Shown one piece after another: positions 20,209-27,031 of a stretch of DNA of 43,107 nucleotides. The translations under genes were made by a program, and so were the position numbers. Below the pieces are notes generated by a model that saw nothing but the letters and a program-made list of their open reading frames with translations, made no database searches and was not told the origin of the DNA. Numbering within the stretch: the stretch's first letter is position 1; every line of letters starts with the position of its first letter. The stretch lies in the NCBI RefSeq assembly GCF_003013815.1, contig NZ_PRLH01000054.1:1-43107 (forward strand). The letters run 5' to 3'. This DNA is from Cyanothece sp. BG0011. GTDB lineage: Bacteria; Cyanobacteriota; Cyanobacteriia; Cyanobacteriales; Microcystaceae.

Positions 20209-20646
20209 TTAGGGACGAGTCGAAGTGATAGTAAGAGAAATTTGTTGACCTAACGCTTGTAAAGTACGTTCTATGGTAGGAAGTTTGGTGCGATGATGAG
20301 GATCGAGAATTCTACGAACTTCTTTTTCATCAACATTGAGTAAAGAAGCTAATTGTACTTTAGAAAGGCTAGATTCTTTCATAGCGAGATAAACAGAAGC
20401 TTTGAGGGCAGTTTGAATGGGAAGATAAACCTTGTATTCATCCTCCGTTAAAGGTGATGGAATGGGAATGTCCCGTTGATCGTCAATACGGGCTGCGATC
20501 GCTTCTTCTAGACAATCACTAGCTTCGATTAAAGCTGATTCTACATTATCACCTTGAGTAATTGCCTCTGGTATATCTCTAACAGTAACTATCCATCCAC
20601 CATCACTTTCAGGCGTTAATTTAACCCCGTAGCAAAACCGACTCAT
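20209..20646 (-). CDS. hicB: HicB-family antitoxin with C-terminal helix-turn-helix
   Basis: The 145-residue protein starts MSRFCYGVKLTPESDGGWIV and continues VRDIPEAITQGDNVESALIEA, the partial RNase H-like HicB fold that binds and neutralises HicA. Residues about 80-135 (VYLAMKESSLSKVQLASLLN, then DEKEVRRILDP) form an XRE-like helix-turn-helix for autoregulation. I chose the ATG at 20644-20646 because AGGTG lies 6 bp ahead of it. A longer frame from 20670 would overlap the hicA stop. It is downstream of the damaged hicA with a 10-bp gap, the usual hicAB order. Confidence 0.88.
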   Translation of the reverse strand: MSRFCYGVKLTPESDGGWIVTVRDIPEAITQGDNVESALIEASDCLEEAIAARIDDQRDIPIPSPLTEDEYKVYLPIQTALKASVYLAMKESSLSKVQLASLLNVDEKEVRRILDPHHRTKLPTIERTLQALGQQISLTITSTRP

Positions 20647-20656
20647 TGTCACACCT

Positions 20657-20900
20657 TTAGATAATGTCATCTTCTTCTAAACCTAACTGTTTTAACATCG
20701 CTTTGACTGTGCCTGTTTTGAGTTCCTGTGACGGATTTCTAACAATTGTTAATTTTTCACCGAAGTATAGAGTAACATGGCTCCCTTTTCCCCGCTTTTT
20801 ATCCACATAAGCCTCAATGCCCCGTTTTTTGCTAACTTCTTAATTTTTTTAATAAACTCATTAAAGCGGATCTCTTCGAGATCGTACTAATTATTTTCAT
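20657..20900 (-). pseudogene. hicA: Frame-disrupted HicA mRNA interferase remnant
   Basis: The C-terminal two thirds read KKRGIEAYVDKKRGKGSHVT, then LYFGEKLTIVRNP and GTVKAMLKQLGLEEDD before the stop at 20657-20659. The catalytic His (KGSHVTLY) and the double-stranded RNA-binding-like core of HicA are present. The N-terminal part (EFIKKIKKLA) is in another frame. A six-A run at about 20834-20839 needs one more A to join them, and no ATG lies in the EFIKK frame. An 18-bp palindromic segment (20866-20883) also sits in the 5' region. The toxin is probably inactive, although a GTG inside the intact part could allow a short product. The neighbouring hicB looks intact. Confidence 0.75.
20866..20883. 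repeat. 18-bp palindromic repeat GCGGATCTCTTCGAGATC, copy 1
   Basis: GATCTC and GAGATC form a 6-bp stem around TTC. The identical 18-mer is found at 22425-22442, also inside a decayed coding sequence. Confidence 0.7.
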
Positions 20901-20962
20901 GGTCAAAATTAGGGTATCAATGTTAATATTGAGCCAAGTCAAGCCAAGCTCAAGTATCTCTT

Positions 20963-21115
20963 ATGTTTACAGTAGAACTTAAAAACGGACAAACTGTTCA
21001 AGTTCCTTTGGAAGAACTTGAAACTTTTTTAGAGCAAAACAGAGAGCAAATAAAAATACAAAAAAAACAAATGAAAAAAAGACACAAAGCTAAAGAAGCA
21101 ATCAACAGTAAATAA
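20963..21115 (+). CDS. Small lysine/glutamine-rich protein, unknown
   Basis: An ATG at 20963 opens a 50-codon frame: MFTVELKNGQTVQVPLEELE, then TFLEQNREQIKIQKKQMKKR and HKAKEAINSK. The first 25 residues look like a small beta-strand pair followed by a helix; the rest is a very basic charged helix. Such proteins, with a TVxLxNGxTVxVPxEEL-type start, accompany toxin-antitoxin and plasmid-like loci in cyanobacteria, but I cannot name a family. It lies just past the broken hicA on the opposite strand. Its stop overlaps the end of the convergent frame at 21102-21437 by 14 bp. Confidence 0.55.
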   Translation: MFTVELKNGQTVQVPLEELETFLEQNREQIKIQKKQMKKRHKAKEAINSK

Positions 21116-21437
21116 TAACGGTTACATTAGCAGTCTTGGAAATGTACTCTCCTCTATCAAGCTGTTCCTCTGTTTCGCTTAAATAAATTTTACATTTTTT
21201 GAAAATTCTGTATTTTGTGTTTGGATCGTCTCGACTTGATGGAATATAGTCAATTTCTTGTCCTAACTCCACATAGACAGGAAAAACCTTGGCTCGTCTA
21301 ATTTCACCGTACACATACCCGTCATTTTCGGCTGCGTCAAATTCCTGACTAGGGGTTTTGACTTTTAAAACCACTTTCTTTACCTTCTTATAAAGATTAA
21401 CTAAGTTTAAGGCTGCTTTTAAACCTTTTCGTTTCAA
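21102..21437 (-). CDS. Hypothetical protein, 111 residues, start uncertain
   Basis: I do not recognise it. The start is basic and leucine/valine-rich (a probable amphipathic helix, LVNLYKKVKKVVLKVK). A beta-rich segment follows (DGYVYGEIRRAKVFPVYVEL, then KYRIFKKCKIYLSE). The only in-frame initiation codon near the 5' end is TTG at 21435-21437, and no Shine-Dalgarno sequence is clear. It begins 26 bp after the stop of the DNA-binding-like gene on the same strand and could be its operon partner. It may also be a truncated gene. Confidence 0.45.
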   Translation of the reverse strand: MKRKGLKAALNLVNLYKKVKKVVLKVKTPSQEFDAAENDGYVYGEIRRAKVFPVYVELGQEIDYIPSSRDDPNTKYRIFKKCKIYLSETEEQLDRGEYISKTANVTVIIYC

Positions 21438-21463
21438 ATCAAAGCAAGGAAAAGAATAGACGA

Positions 21464-22267
21464 CTAGCTTGTACTATCGATAGGCGGTTTAGATTCCAAA
21501 ATGCTTAAAACTTCGTCAAAATCGACTGTATCACTGATTTGAGATGGTTTTGTATCTTCAAGTTGTTTCTCTAGTTGCGTTACACGATTTCGCAGACTGG
21601 CTATCTCTTGAGCCATCTTTTGAAGAATTAACCCGATATGCTTTTCTGAACTATTTAGATTCTTTAAATCTTGTTCTTGTAGGGATGATGTTTGTATATA
21701 TTCATCGTCAGAGATTGATTTTGAAGCTTGATCAAAACTAGCTTCTGAGCTTGGTTCATTCAAAGGCCTTTCTTTTTCTGTTAGATGGCGATCTTCCTCA
21801 AGATTGGATAACTCTTTCTCTTTTATCTCTTGAGAAACTAGATCACGATCATGAGAGCTTAAACTATGTTGTCCCTTGTTTAAATCAGCAATGATTTCTG
21901 ATTTGTATTTTTCTGCAAGAGAAAAAATATAAGGGGGATAAAGTCTATTTTCAGTACCAGGTTTATTGCTTTTATCGAAAATTCCCATCTGAGCCAACTC
22001 ATGAGCCCGTTTCAAGGTAGCTGAACGAGACAGTCCCGAAACTTCTGCTAATTCCTTAGCTGTCAGTGGGACAGGTTCTTGATTAACAACTTTTTCGATC
22101 ATCTTCCAATGATGCTCATCTAGTTGCAATTGCCAGGGAATCCGATGATTAGACATTTTGGTTGGACGGGTTTCTTGAAACATCAGAGGTTGATGTTCTA
22201 TACTGGAATAGGGCAAACTTGACATATTAAGTATGTCCTGAAAAAAATACAATTTTTTGGAGGGCAA
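21464..22267 (-). CDS. Protein with winged-helix-like DNA-binding region and C-terminal coiled coil, unknown role
   Basis: Residues about 50-105 look like a winged helix: HWKMIEKVVNQEPVPLTAKE, then LAEVSGLSRSATLKRAHELA and MGIFDKSNKPGTENRLYPP, where the last segment would be the wing. The middle (about 120-215) is polar and low in complexity. Residues about 218-250 (ILQKMAQEIASLRNRVTQLE) form a heptad coiled coil suited to dimerisation. The protein is up to 267 residues; internal methionines at 15 (MSSLPYS) or 29 (MFQETRP) could be the real start. It may control its own neighbourhood, but no target site was found. It lies between the small unknown gene at 21102-21437 and the chlD remnant. Confidence 0.6.
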   Translation of the reverse strand: MPSKKLYFFQDILNMSSLPYSSIEHQPLMFQETRPTKMSNHRIPWQLQLDEHHWKMIEKVVNQEPVPLTAKELAEVSGLSRSATLKRAHELAQMGIFDKSNKPGTENRLYPPYIFSLAEKYKSEIIADLNKGQHSLSSHDRDLVSQEIKEKELSNLEEDRHLTEKERPLNEPSSEASFDQASKSISDDEYIQTSSLQEQDLKNLNSSEKHIGLILQKMAQEIASLRNRVTQLEKQLEDTKPSQISDTVDFDEVLSILESKPPIDSTS

Positions 22268-22346
22268 TATGATCTTTTGGCGAAGACAGCATTTTTGCCC
22301 TCTTTTAAGTTAGCACAAAAAAAATAAAAGAAGCAAGCTTTAAAAG

Positions 22347-22370
22347 CGAAATAAAACTTTTTTTATTTCG
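22347..22370. repeat. AT-rich perfect inverted repeat
   Basis: CGAAATAAAA (22347-22356) pairs perfectly with TTTTATTTCG (22361-22370) around a CTTT loop. It lies about 80 bp upstream of the DNA-binding-like gene. It could be an operator or a terminator for transcripts coming from the tRNA side. Confidence 0.45.
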
Positions 22371-22402
22371 TTCAACGCTATAAGATTAAAAGCTTGAACT
22401 TA

Positions 22403-22500
22403 TTTTAAATCAGCGCACTGCTTTGCGGATCTCTTCGAGATCATTTTCTTGCCATCTATTCAATAGCTTGATCTGTTGCTTCGGGTAACTGGTAATAAGT
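22403..22500 (-). pseudogene. chlD: Decayed duplicate of the chlD 3' end
   Basis: On the minus strand this stretch reads YYQLPEATDQAIE, a stop, then MARK. The intact ChlD ends [20 protein letters not shown] followed by ADLK. At nucleotide level TAAATCAGCG, GCCATCT, GCTTGATC, GTTGC and GGTAACTG occur in the same order as in 2195-2268, with roughly 80 percent identity over the 51-nt right half. An 18-bp palindrome (22425-22442) with a few flanking bases interrupts the homology. Only the last 30 or so codons are present, so this is a gene fragment without function. Confidence 0.75.
22425..22442. repeat. 18-bp palindromic repeat GCGGATCTCTTCGAGATC, copy 2
   Basis: This is identical to 20866-20883. 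It lies where the alignment between the chlD remnant and intact chlD shows an insertion, which suggests that the 18-mer was inserted there. Confidence 0.7.
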
Positions 22501-22504
22501 GTAT

Positions 22505-22540
22505 GTAGGTTGGGTAGAGGCACGAAACCCAACTCATAAC
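22505..22540. repeat. GTAGGTTGGG hairpin repeat, copy 3
   Basis: GTAGGTTGGGTAGAGGCACG followed by AAACCCAACTCATAAC. It directly follows the chlD remnant and precedes the tRNA gene. Confidence 0.75.
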
Positions 22541-22574
22541 ATCTTTGTTATCGTTTATTAATGCAATTAAAAAA

Positions 22575-22647
22575 TCCAGGGTGCAGGAGTTGAACCTGCC
22601 TAGCACGAATTATGAGTTCGTTGCCTAAACCGCTCGGCCAACCCTGG
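22575..22647 (-). tRNA. tRNA-Met (CAU anticodon)
   Basis: The minus strand folds into a complete 73-nt cloverleaf. The acceptor CCAGGGT pairs with ACCCTGG, with discriminator A. The D stem is GCC/GGC with a GG-containing loop, the anticodon stem is ACGAA/TTCGT with loop CTCATAA (anticodon CAU), the variable loop is five nucleotides, and the T stem is GCAGG/CCTGC with loop TTCAACT. C1 pairs with G72, and the anticodon stem lacks the three G-C pairs of initiators, so it is not the initiator. The 3' CCA is not encoded. The D arm (TGGCCGAGCGGTTTAGGC) is of a kind more usual in Leu and Ser tRNAs. A lysidine-modified isoleucine tRNA also has a CAU anticodon, but its usual body sequence is different. 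Confidence 0.9.
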
Positions 22648-22719
22648 AAATAAGGCTAAATAATTTTAGCCCTTATCAATTATAACGTTTTTGGGACTTA
22701 GGTTCTAGATCCCCCCAAA

Positions 22720-22738
22720 CCCCCCTTACAAAGGGGGG
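22720..22738. repeat. CCCCCCTT/AAGGGGGG hairpin after the acyl-AMP ligase gene
   Basis: CCCCCCTT (22720-22727) pairs with AAGGGGGG (22731-22738) around ACA. It begins 10 bp after the stop of the minus-strand gene and may end its transcript. The same C-run/G-run palindrome type occurs inside both copies of the MITE-like element. Confidence 0.55.
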
Positions 22739-22748
22739 CTAATGAAGC

Positions 22749-24539
22749 TTATGAAACAGTCGTAAACTGGTTCATAACTTCAGTATTCTCACTCCAAACC
22801 GCAGCAATATTAATGGTTCCATTCAAGAAGTTTTGACGACAAGCGCGACGCTGAATTTTTCCACTGGCGGTTTTTAATACAGTTCCAGATTTAGCTAAAA
22901 CAATGGCATAGGTTTGGATTTCGTGTTCTTCGGCAATTTCTTGACGAATATCTCCGAGTAATTGCTCAAAGTCTAACTCTCCGCTTCGTCTTTCCAACTC
23001 CTGCACAATCACTAATTGTTCTTCTCCGTCGACTTCAACAGAAAAAGCAGCCCCATAGTCAGAGCGAAAAACAGGGTTAAGATGTTGGACACTCCACTCA
23101 ATATCCTGGGGATAATGATTGGTTCCTCGGATGATAATTAAGTCTTTCATCCGTCCTGTAATATAGAGTTCTCCGTCTTTTAAAAACCCTAAATCCCCTG
23201 TTCTTAAAAACGGACCTTCTTGAGTATCTTTAATATAAGCTTGAAACGTTTCTTCGGTTGCCTCTTTTCGTTGCCAATAACCCTGGGCTACACTAGGATC
23301 AGCTACCCAGATTTCTCCCACTTCATCCTCAGCGCAACGGGTTAAGGTATCGGGGTTAACGATCGCAACTTTCGTCTCACACACCAACTGCCCACAACTG
23401 GCCATGATACGAGTTCCTTTTTCCTGTTGGGGATCAGCCTCTACAATTTTATCCTGTTCTAAGGCCGACGCATCTAAACAGGCAAAGACGGGATGGGTTC
23501 CTTTGGGTTTACTCGATACCAGTAACGTATATTCGGCTAACCCATAGGCAGGGGCGAAGCTTTCCCAGCGAAACCCACAAGGGGAAAAGGTTTCAACAAA
23601 ATTCATCATCACCCTGGGGTTAATGGGTTCGGCTGCGTTTCCGGCTGCTTGCCAACTACTGAGATCGAGTTGTGCCATATCTTTGCTTCTTAAGCGACGT
23701 AAACAGAGATCATAGGCAAAGTTAGGACCTTGGGAATGGGTGACTTTATACTTGGTAATGTTCTTTAACCATTGAATAGGACGTTTGATAAAAGAAAACG
23801 GAGACATTAAATAACAAGGGGTTCCGTTGTACAGAGGAACGGTTATTCCCTCGACTAACCCATAGTCATGAAAATAGGGCATCCACGTATGGGTAATACT
23901 GTTTTCATCGTAGCCACAGGCCCGTTGTAAATAACTGGCATGGTGCATTAAATTGAAGTGAGATAACATCACCCCTTTAGGCGTTGAAGTCGAGCCAGAG
24001 GTATATTGTAAGTAAGCTAATTCATCTTTATCCACTTGGGGATCTTCCCACCCCTCAGCCAGGGATAAATCCACCGTGGCCGTGTCGATCCACTTCATTT
24101 GTTCAAATTCGGGGAATTCCTCTTTAACGTCTTCTACCAGGGATAAAATCGCGTCTGTCGTGAGGGCAAAGGTAGCGTTTGCATCTTGAACAATAGACCG
24201 CAGACGGGGTAAAGTCCGTTTAAGTCTTCCTGACTCCGGTGGGGGGACAGGAATAGCAATGACACCAGCATATAAACAGCCACAAAAGGCTGCAATGACT
24301 TCTAACCCTTGGGGATATAAGAGTAATGCTCGTTCTCCTCTGGCCTGATATTTTTGTAGTAAGGTGGCGATCGCTTTAGCCTGTCGATCTAATTCTCCAT
24401 AGGTTAAGGGTGGGGTTTCTTTTTTTCCGTCGATTAAAAAGGTGTAAGCGTGGCCGTTGGGAGTTTGATCAGCCCTCAAACGCAATAATTCGATTAAGGT
24501 GGTGGGAGTGGTTAAAGATTTTTCTAAGCTTTGAGTCAT
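22749..24539 (-). CDS. Fatty-acyl-AMP ligase (FAAL-type AMP-binding enzyme)
   Basis: The enzyme activates a fatty acid as acyl-AMP. Motifs of the ANL superfamily appear in order: YTSGSTSTPKG (about 179-189), YGLAEYTLLVSS, LRTGDLGFL, GRMKDLIIIRGTNHYPQDIE, and the C-terminal SGKIQRR with the catalytic lysine. NHYPQDIE and the overall length (596 residues) fit FAALs, which hand acyl-AMP to a carrier protein or polyketide synthase rather than to CoA. I chose the ATG at 24537-24539 (MTQSLEKS) because the 38 residues added by an upstream ATG do not resemble the family. No carrier protein or synthase gene is adjacent, so the product is unknown. Confidence 0.9.
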   Translation of the reverse strand: MTQSLEKSLTTPTTLIELLRLRADQTPNGHAYTFLIDGKKETPPLTYGELDRQAKAIATLLQKYQARGERALLLYPQGLEVIAAFCGCLYAGVIAIPVPPPESGRLKRTLPRLRSIVQDANATFALTTDAILSLVEDVKEEFPEFEQMKWIDTATVDLSLAEGWEDPQVDKDELAYLQYTSGSTSTPKGVMLSHFNLMHHASYLQRACGYDENSITHTWMPYFHDYGLVEGITVPLYNGTPCYLMSPFSFIKRPIQWLKNITKYKVTHSQGPNFAYDLCLRRLRSKDMAQLDLSSWQAAGNAAEPINPRVMMNFVETFSPCGFRWESFAPAYGLAEYTLLVSSKPKGTHPVFACLDASALEQDKIVEADPQQEKGTRIMASCGQLVCETKVAIVNPDTLTRCAEDEVGEIWVADPSVAQGYWQRKEATEETFQAYIKDTQEGPFLRTGDLGFLKDGELYITGRMKDLIIIRGTNHYPQDIEWSVQHLNPVFRSDYGAAFSVEVDGEEQLVIVQELERRSGELDFEQLLGDIRQEIAEEHEIQTYAIVLAKSGTVLKTASGKIQRRACRQNFLNGTINIAAVWSENTEVMNQFTTVS

Positions 24540-24711
24540 AGTATTTTTGAAGAAGGAGTCAGAATTAATTATTAATATCGACTTTTTACCCCAAAAAGAC
24601 GAGCAAACGTCCGAGGGTAAAAGAAGGTTCAATTTACCAAGAAACTGTATCAATTCTAAAGGAAATCTTCACATTGGCAAGTCCCAATTACCAGTTATCA
24701 GTTACTTATAC

Positions 24712-25512
24712 TTACGACAGGGAAGACGAACTACGACGAGATGTTGAATGATGGGTCTGGGTAAGATTGAGTCCTTCTTCTGATTGTTCTATCACTAATA
24801 AAGGAGTGGGTTTAGCTTTTTGATCCCAACTAATTAACACCACTTGTCCTTGAATGGCCGGTTGCCAATTTTCGTTGGTGGTGATGGGGGATAAAAAGTT
24901 TTCAATACATTCTATAATTTGACTAACGGTTGAAGCACTCGACTGAACGGGTAATTTCATCAATTTAATGGAAATGCGAAACAAAACCCCTTTATTCCAT
25001 TGTCCTTCTTGAGTTTCCACTTCGTAGGTGACATCAAAACTTTCATCAATATTTCGTCCCCCTGCAATGACTCCGGCCTGGACTTTATCGGTACTGGGCC
25101 GCAAGGCTGCACCAATTAATTGAGTGACTTTCATTTTTATTTGATTGATGATGACATAGTGAAAGACTTCTTCATCCATCCGCATTCGTAAATAATCTAA
25201 ATTAAACTCCCTAGCATAGACGAGATCGGGGTTCCCCTCCATTTTTCTAATAGTCACTAGGGCGAGTTTTAACTTTTTTTTGAGGTCTTTACTTTTAAAC
25301 TTTTCAAAGTTTAACGCTTTTGTTTTTTGTCGGAGTTGCCATTGACTATAAACCAATAAAACCGCTAACATGGCCCAAAGGGCAATGGTGCTAATCATCC
25401 ACAGGTGTCCACTGGAACCATAAGAACCAGCCGAAGGAGTCACAGAAGGATTAGACGGAATTTCTGTGGTTTGTGCAAGTAGTGGTCGATGAGAAAACCC
25501 TGAAGAAGACAT
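24712..25512 (-). CDS. Single-pass membrane protein, cyanobacterial type, unknown function
   Basis: From the ATG at 25510-25512 the protein has 266 residues. It has a polar N-terminal stretch, one membrane helix (about residues 36-58, WMISTIALWAMLAVLLVY) and a basic coiled-coil-like region (RQKTKALNFEKFKSKDLKKK). A soluble domain of about 150 residues follows, and the C-terminus is a serine-rich tail. I do not recognise the soluble domain; the sequence NLDYLRMRMDEEVFHYVIIN and the central IAGGRNIDESFDVTYEVET look conserved in character. A longer frame starts at 25557 but its extra residues are less plausible. It is upstream of the acyl-AMP ligase on the same strand with a 172-bp gap. Confidence 0.7.
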   Translation of the reverse strand: MSSSGFSHRPLLAQTTEIPSNPSVTPSAGSYGSSGHLWMISTIALWAMLAVLLVYSQWQLRQKTKALNFEKFKSKDLKKKLKLALVTIRKMEGNPDLVYAREFNLDYLRMRMDEEVFHYVIINQIKMKVTQLIGAALRPSTDKVQAGVIAGGRNIDESFDVTYEVETQEGQWNKGVLFRISIKLMKLPVQSSASTVSQIIECIENFLSPITTNENWQPAIQGQVVLISWDQKAKPTPLLVIEQSEEGLNLTQTHHSTSRRSSSSLS

Positions 25513-25873
25513 AGGGATGATTGGGGATATTGTCTTGTATATCTTAAGAATTCCCAAAAGTGTGGGTAAATGATGCTTTTGGCGAGGAAAATTTTTTTAG
25601 CTGACCGGGGAGAGCCTTCCTCTAGTACCTGATTTAGGGTATAACGAGTAACAATTAGGTAAAATAATCACCTTAACGAAGTCAGAAGTCAGAAGTCAGA
25701 AGTTCCTCGCTTCGCTCCGGCTCTATCGAACAGAAGTTGTTTTTGAGACAAGGATTTAAGCCTCGCCTCAAAAACGTTTCGCTTTAAAAAGCCAGGTTTT
25801 AGACCCTATTCTCTCGATAAATCTTTTCCACCTTGAGTCTGTTATAATCGAACCGTCTGGAACTTTTCAAAAA
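25513..25873. other. Intergenic region with tandem GAAGTCA repeat and IS left-end-like hairpin
   Basis: These 361 bp precede the tnpB fragment. GAAGTCA is repeated three times in tandem at 25678-25698, followed by a partial copy. A 9-bp perfect stem GTTTTTGAG (25739-25747) / CTCAAAAAC (25767-25775), with further AGG/CCT pairing inside, resembles the subterminal hairpin at the left end of IS200/IS605 elements. TGTTATAAT at 25840-25848 would serve as an extended -10 promoter for tnpB, about 25 bp before its ATG. Confidence 0.5.
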
Positions 25874-26278
25874 ATGCTACTAGGTTTTAGAACTAAGCTA
25901 AAACTCAATAATCGACAAAAAACCATCATGGCTAAACACGCAGGTTATAGCCGTTGGCTTTTTAATTGGGGACTAAAAGCTTGGAGTGTGACCTATCAAG
26001 AGGGATTAAAACCCACAGCCAATAAACTTAAAAAGTTCTACACCAATTATGTCAAACCATTATATCCGTGGCAATCACAATTATCATCAAGAGTTTATCA
26101 ATATGCGTTTGTGGATTTAGATAACGCTTTTAAAGGTTTCTTTAAAGTAAAAGGAACTGGTTATCCTAAGTTCAAAAAGAAAGGAATTCACGATAGTTTT
26201 ACTCTGGATAATTGTGGGAAATGGATAGGGTTAGGGTCAACGAGAATCAAGTTACCCTTTATTGGATTTGTTTCAACT
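25874..26278 (+). mobile_element. Truncated IS200/IS605-family TnpB (5' third only)
   Basis: The frame starts MLLGFRTKLKLNNRQKTIMA, then HAGYSRWLFNWGLKAW and YPWQSQLSSRVYQYAFVDLD, then NAFKGFFK and GYPKFKKKG. This is the standard N-terminal region of cyanobacterial TnpB, the RNA-guided nuclease of IS200/IS605 elements. After about IKLPFIGFVSTYE (residue 136) the TnpB sequence stops, and the frame runs into the antisense of the neighbouring gene until 26341. All catalytic residues of the RuvC-like domain and the zinc ribbon are absent, as is the right end that encodes the guide RNA. The remnant is inactive. Its 3' border overlaps the last codons of the metallo-beta-lactamase-fold gene. Confidence 0.85.
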
Positions 26279-26918
26279 TATGAAGCAGTCGTTCATAGGC
26301 GTGATCAATTAACCCTTTACCCCGTAAAAAGCCTGTATTAGCCCCAGGACAAATATAATGAAGGGTATCAAAAGAAAAGCGATCGCATAATTGCGCCACA
26401 CTTTGCAGTTGACGACCCCAATGAAAGGTTTTCTCTAATTTTAAGGGAACGGGATTACCATTTTTCTCAGGTAGTAAATGCCGTCCGGTGAACAAAACCC
26501 CTCCATGTTGTTGCCAATACAGACAAGATGATCCGGTGGAATGGCCAGGGGTCCAAATCCCCGTTATCCTCTCGGTAATGATGATTTCCCTTTCAAAAGA
26601 GGTGACGGGTAGGGTGGGCAACAAATAAGCTTCTTGTTCTTGAATGATAATCTGACACCCTAAAGCTTGCTGCCAGGATTTCAGAGAAGGGCTAATGCCT
26701 CCACGATGGGTTAAAAATAGCCATTGTACCCCTCCCTGTTGCTGTAGAAACTGAAGATGATCCTCATGATAAGCAGGACAATCGATCAAGATGTTACCAG
26801 AGTTTTCTACAATGAAATAGGAAGTTCCCCCTAAAATCTCTCGATTGGGGGCAAAAGCCAATAAACCGTCTAACAATAAACGGGGGGGTTTGGGAGTTTT
26901 AATAGTGTTTAAATTCAT
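26259..26918 (-). CDS. Metallo-beta-lactamase-fold protein with degenerate metal site
   Basis: The 219-residue protein has the fold's landmarks: GGTSYFIVENSGNILIDCPA, WLFLTHRGG, GIWTPGHSTGSSCLYW and GGVLFTGRHLL. The usual THxHxDH metal-binding motif is replaced by THRGGIS (70-76), so most first-shell ligands are missing. The His in TPGHS remains, while the usual Asp in GD is replaced by GR. It may bind nucleic acid or a cofactor without hydrolysis. The last codons overlap the remains of a tnpB on the opposite strand, and the C-terminus (ERLLHKLKQIQ) could have been altered by that insertion. It diverges from the protease gene over 113 bp. Confidence 0.75.
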   Translation of the reverse strand: MNLNTIKTPKPPRLLLDGLLAFAPNREILGGTSYFIVENSGNILIDCPAYHEDHLQFLQQQGGVQWLFLTHRGGISPSLKSWQQALGCQIIIQEQEAYLLPTLPVTSFEREIIITERITGIWTPGHSTGSSCLYWQQHGGVLFTGRHLLPEKNGNPVPLKLEKTFHWGRQLQSVAQLCDRFSFDTLHYICPGANTGFLRGKGLIDHAYERLLHKLKQIQ

Positions 26919-27031
26919 TTATGTTGACAACTTCTCTACAATAGAAATATAAGTGCTATCCCTGTATTATTCCTCAATTAGTTTAATTATCTCTAGAAAG
27001 AACAATCCTTCATACAAGCTCAACTGTCAAT

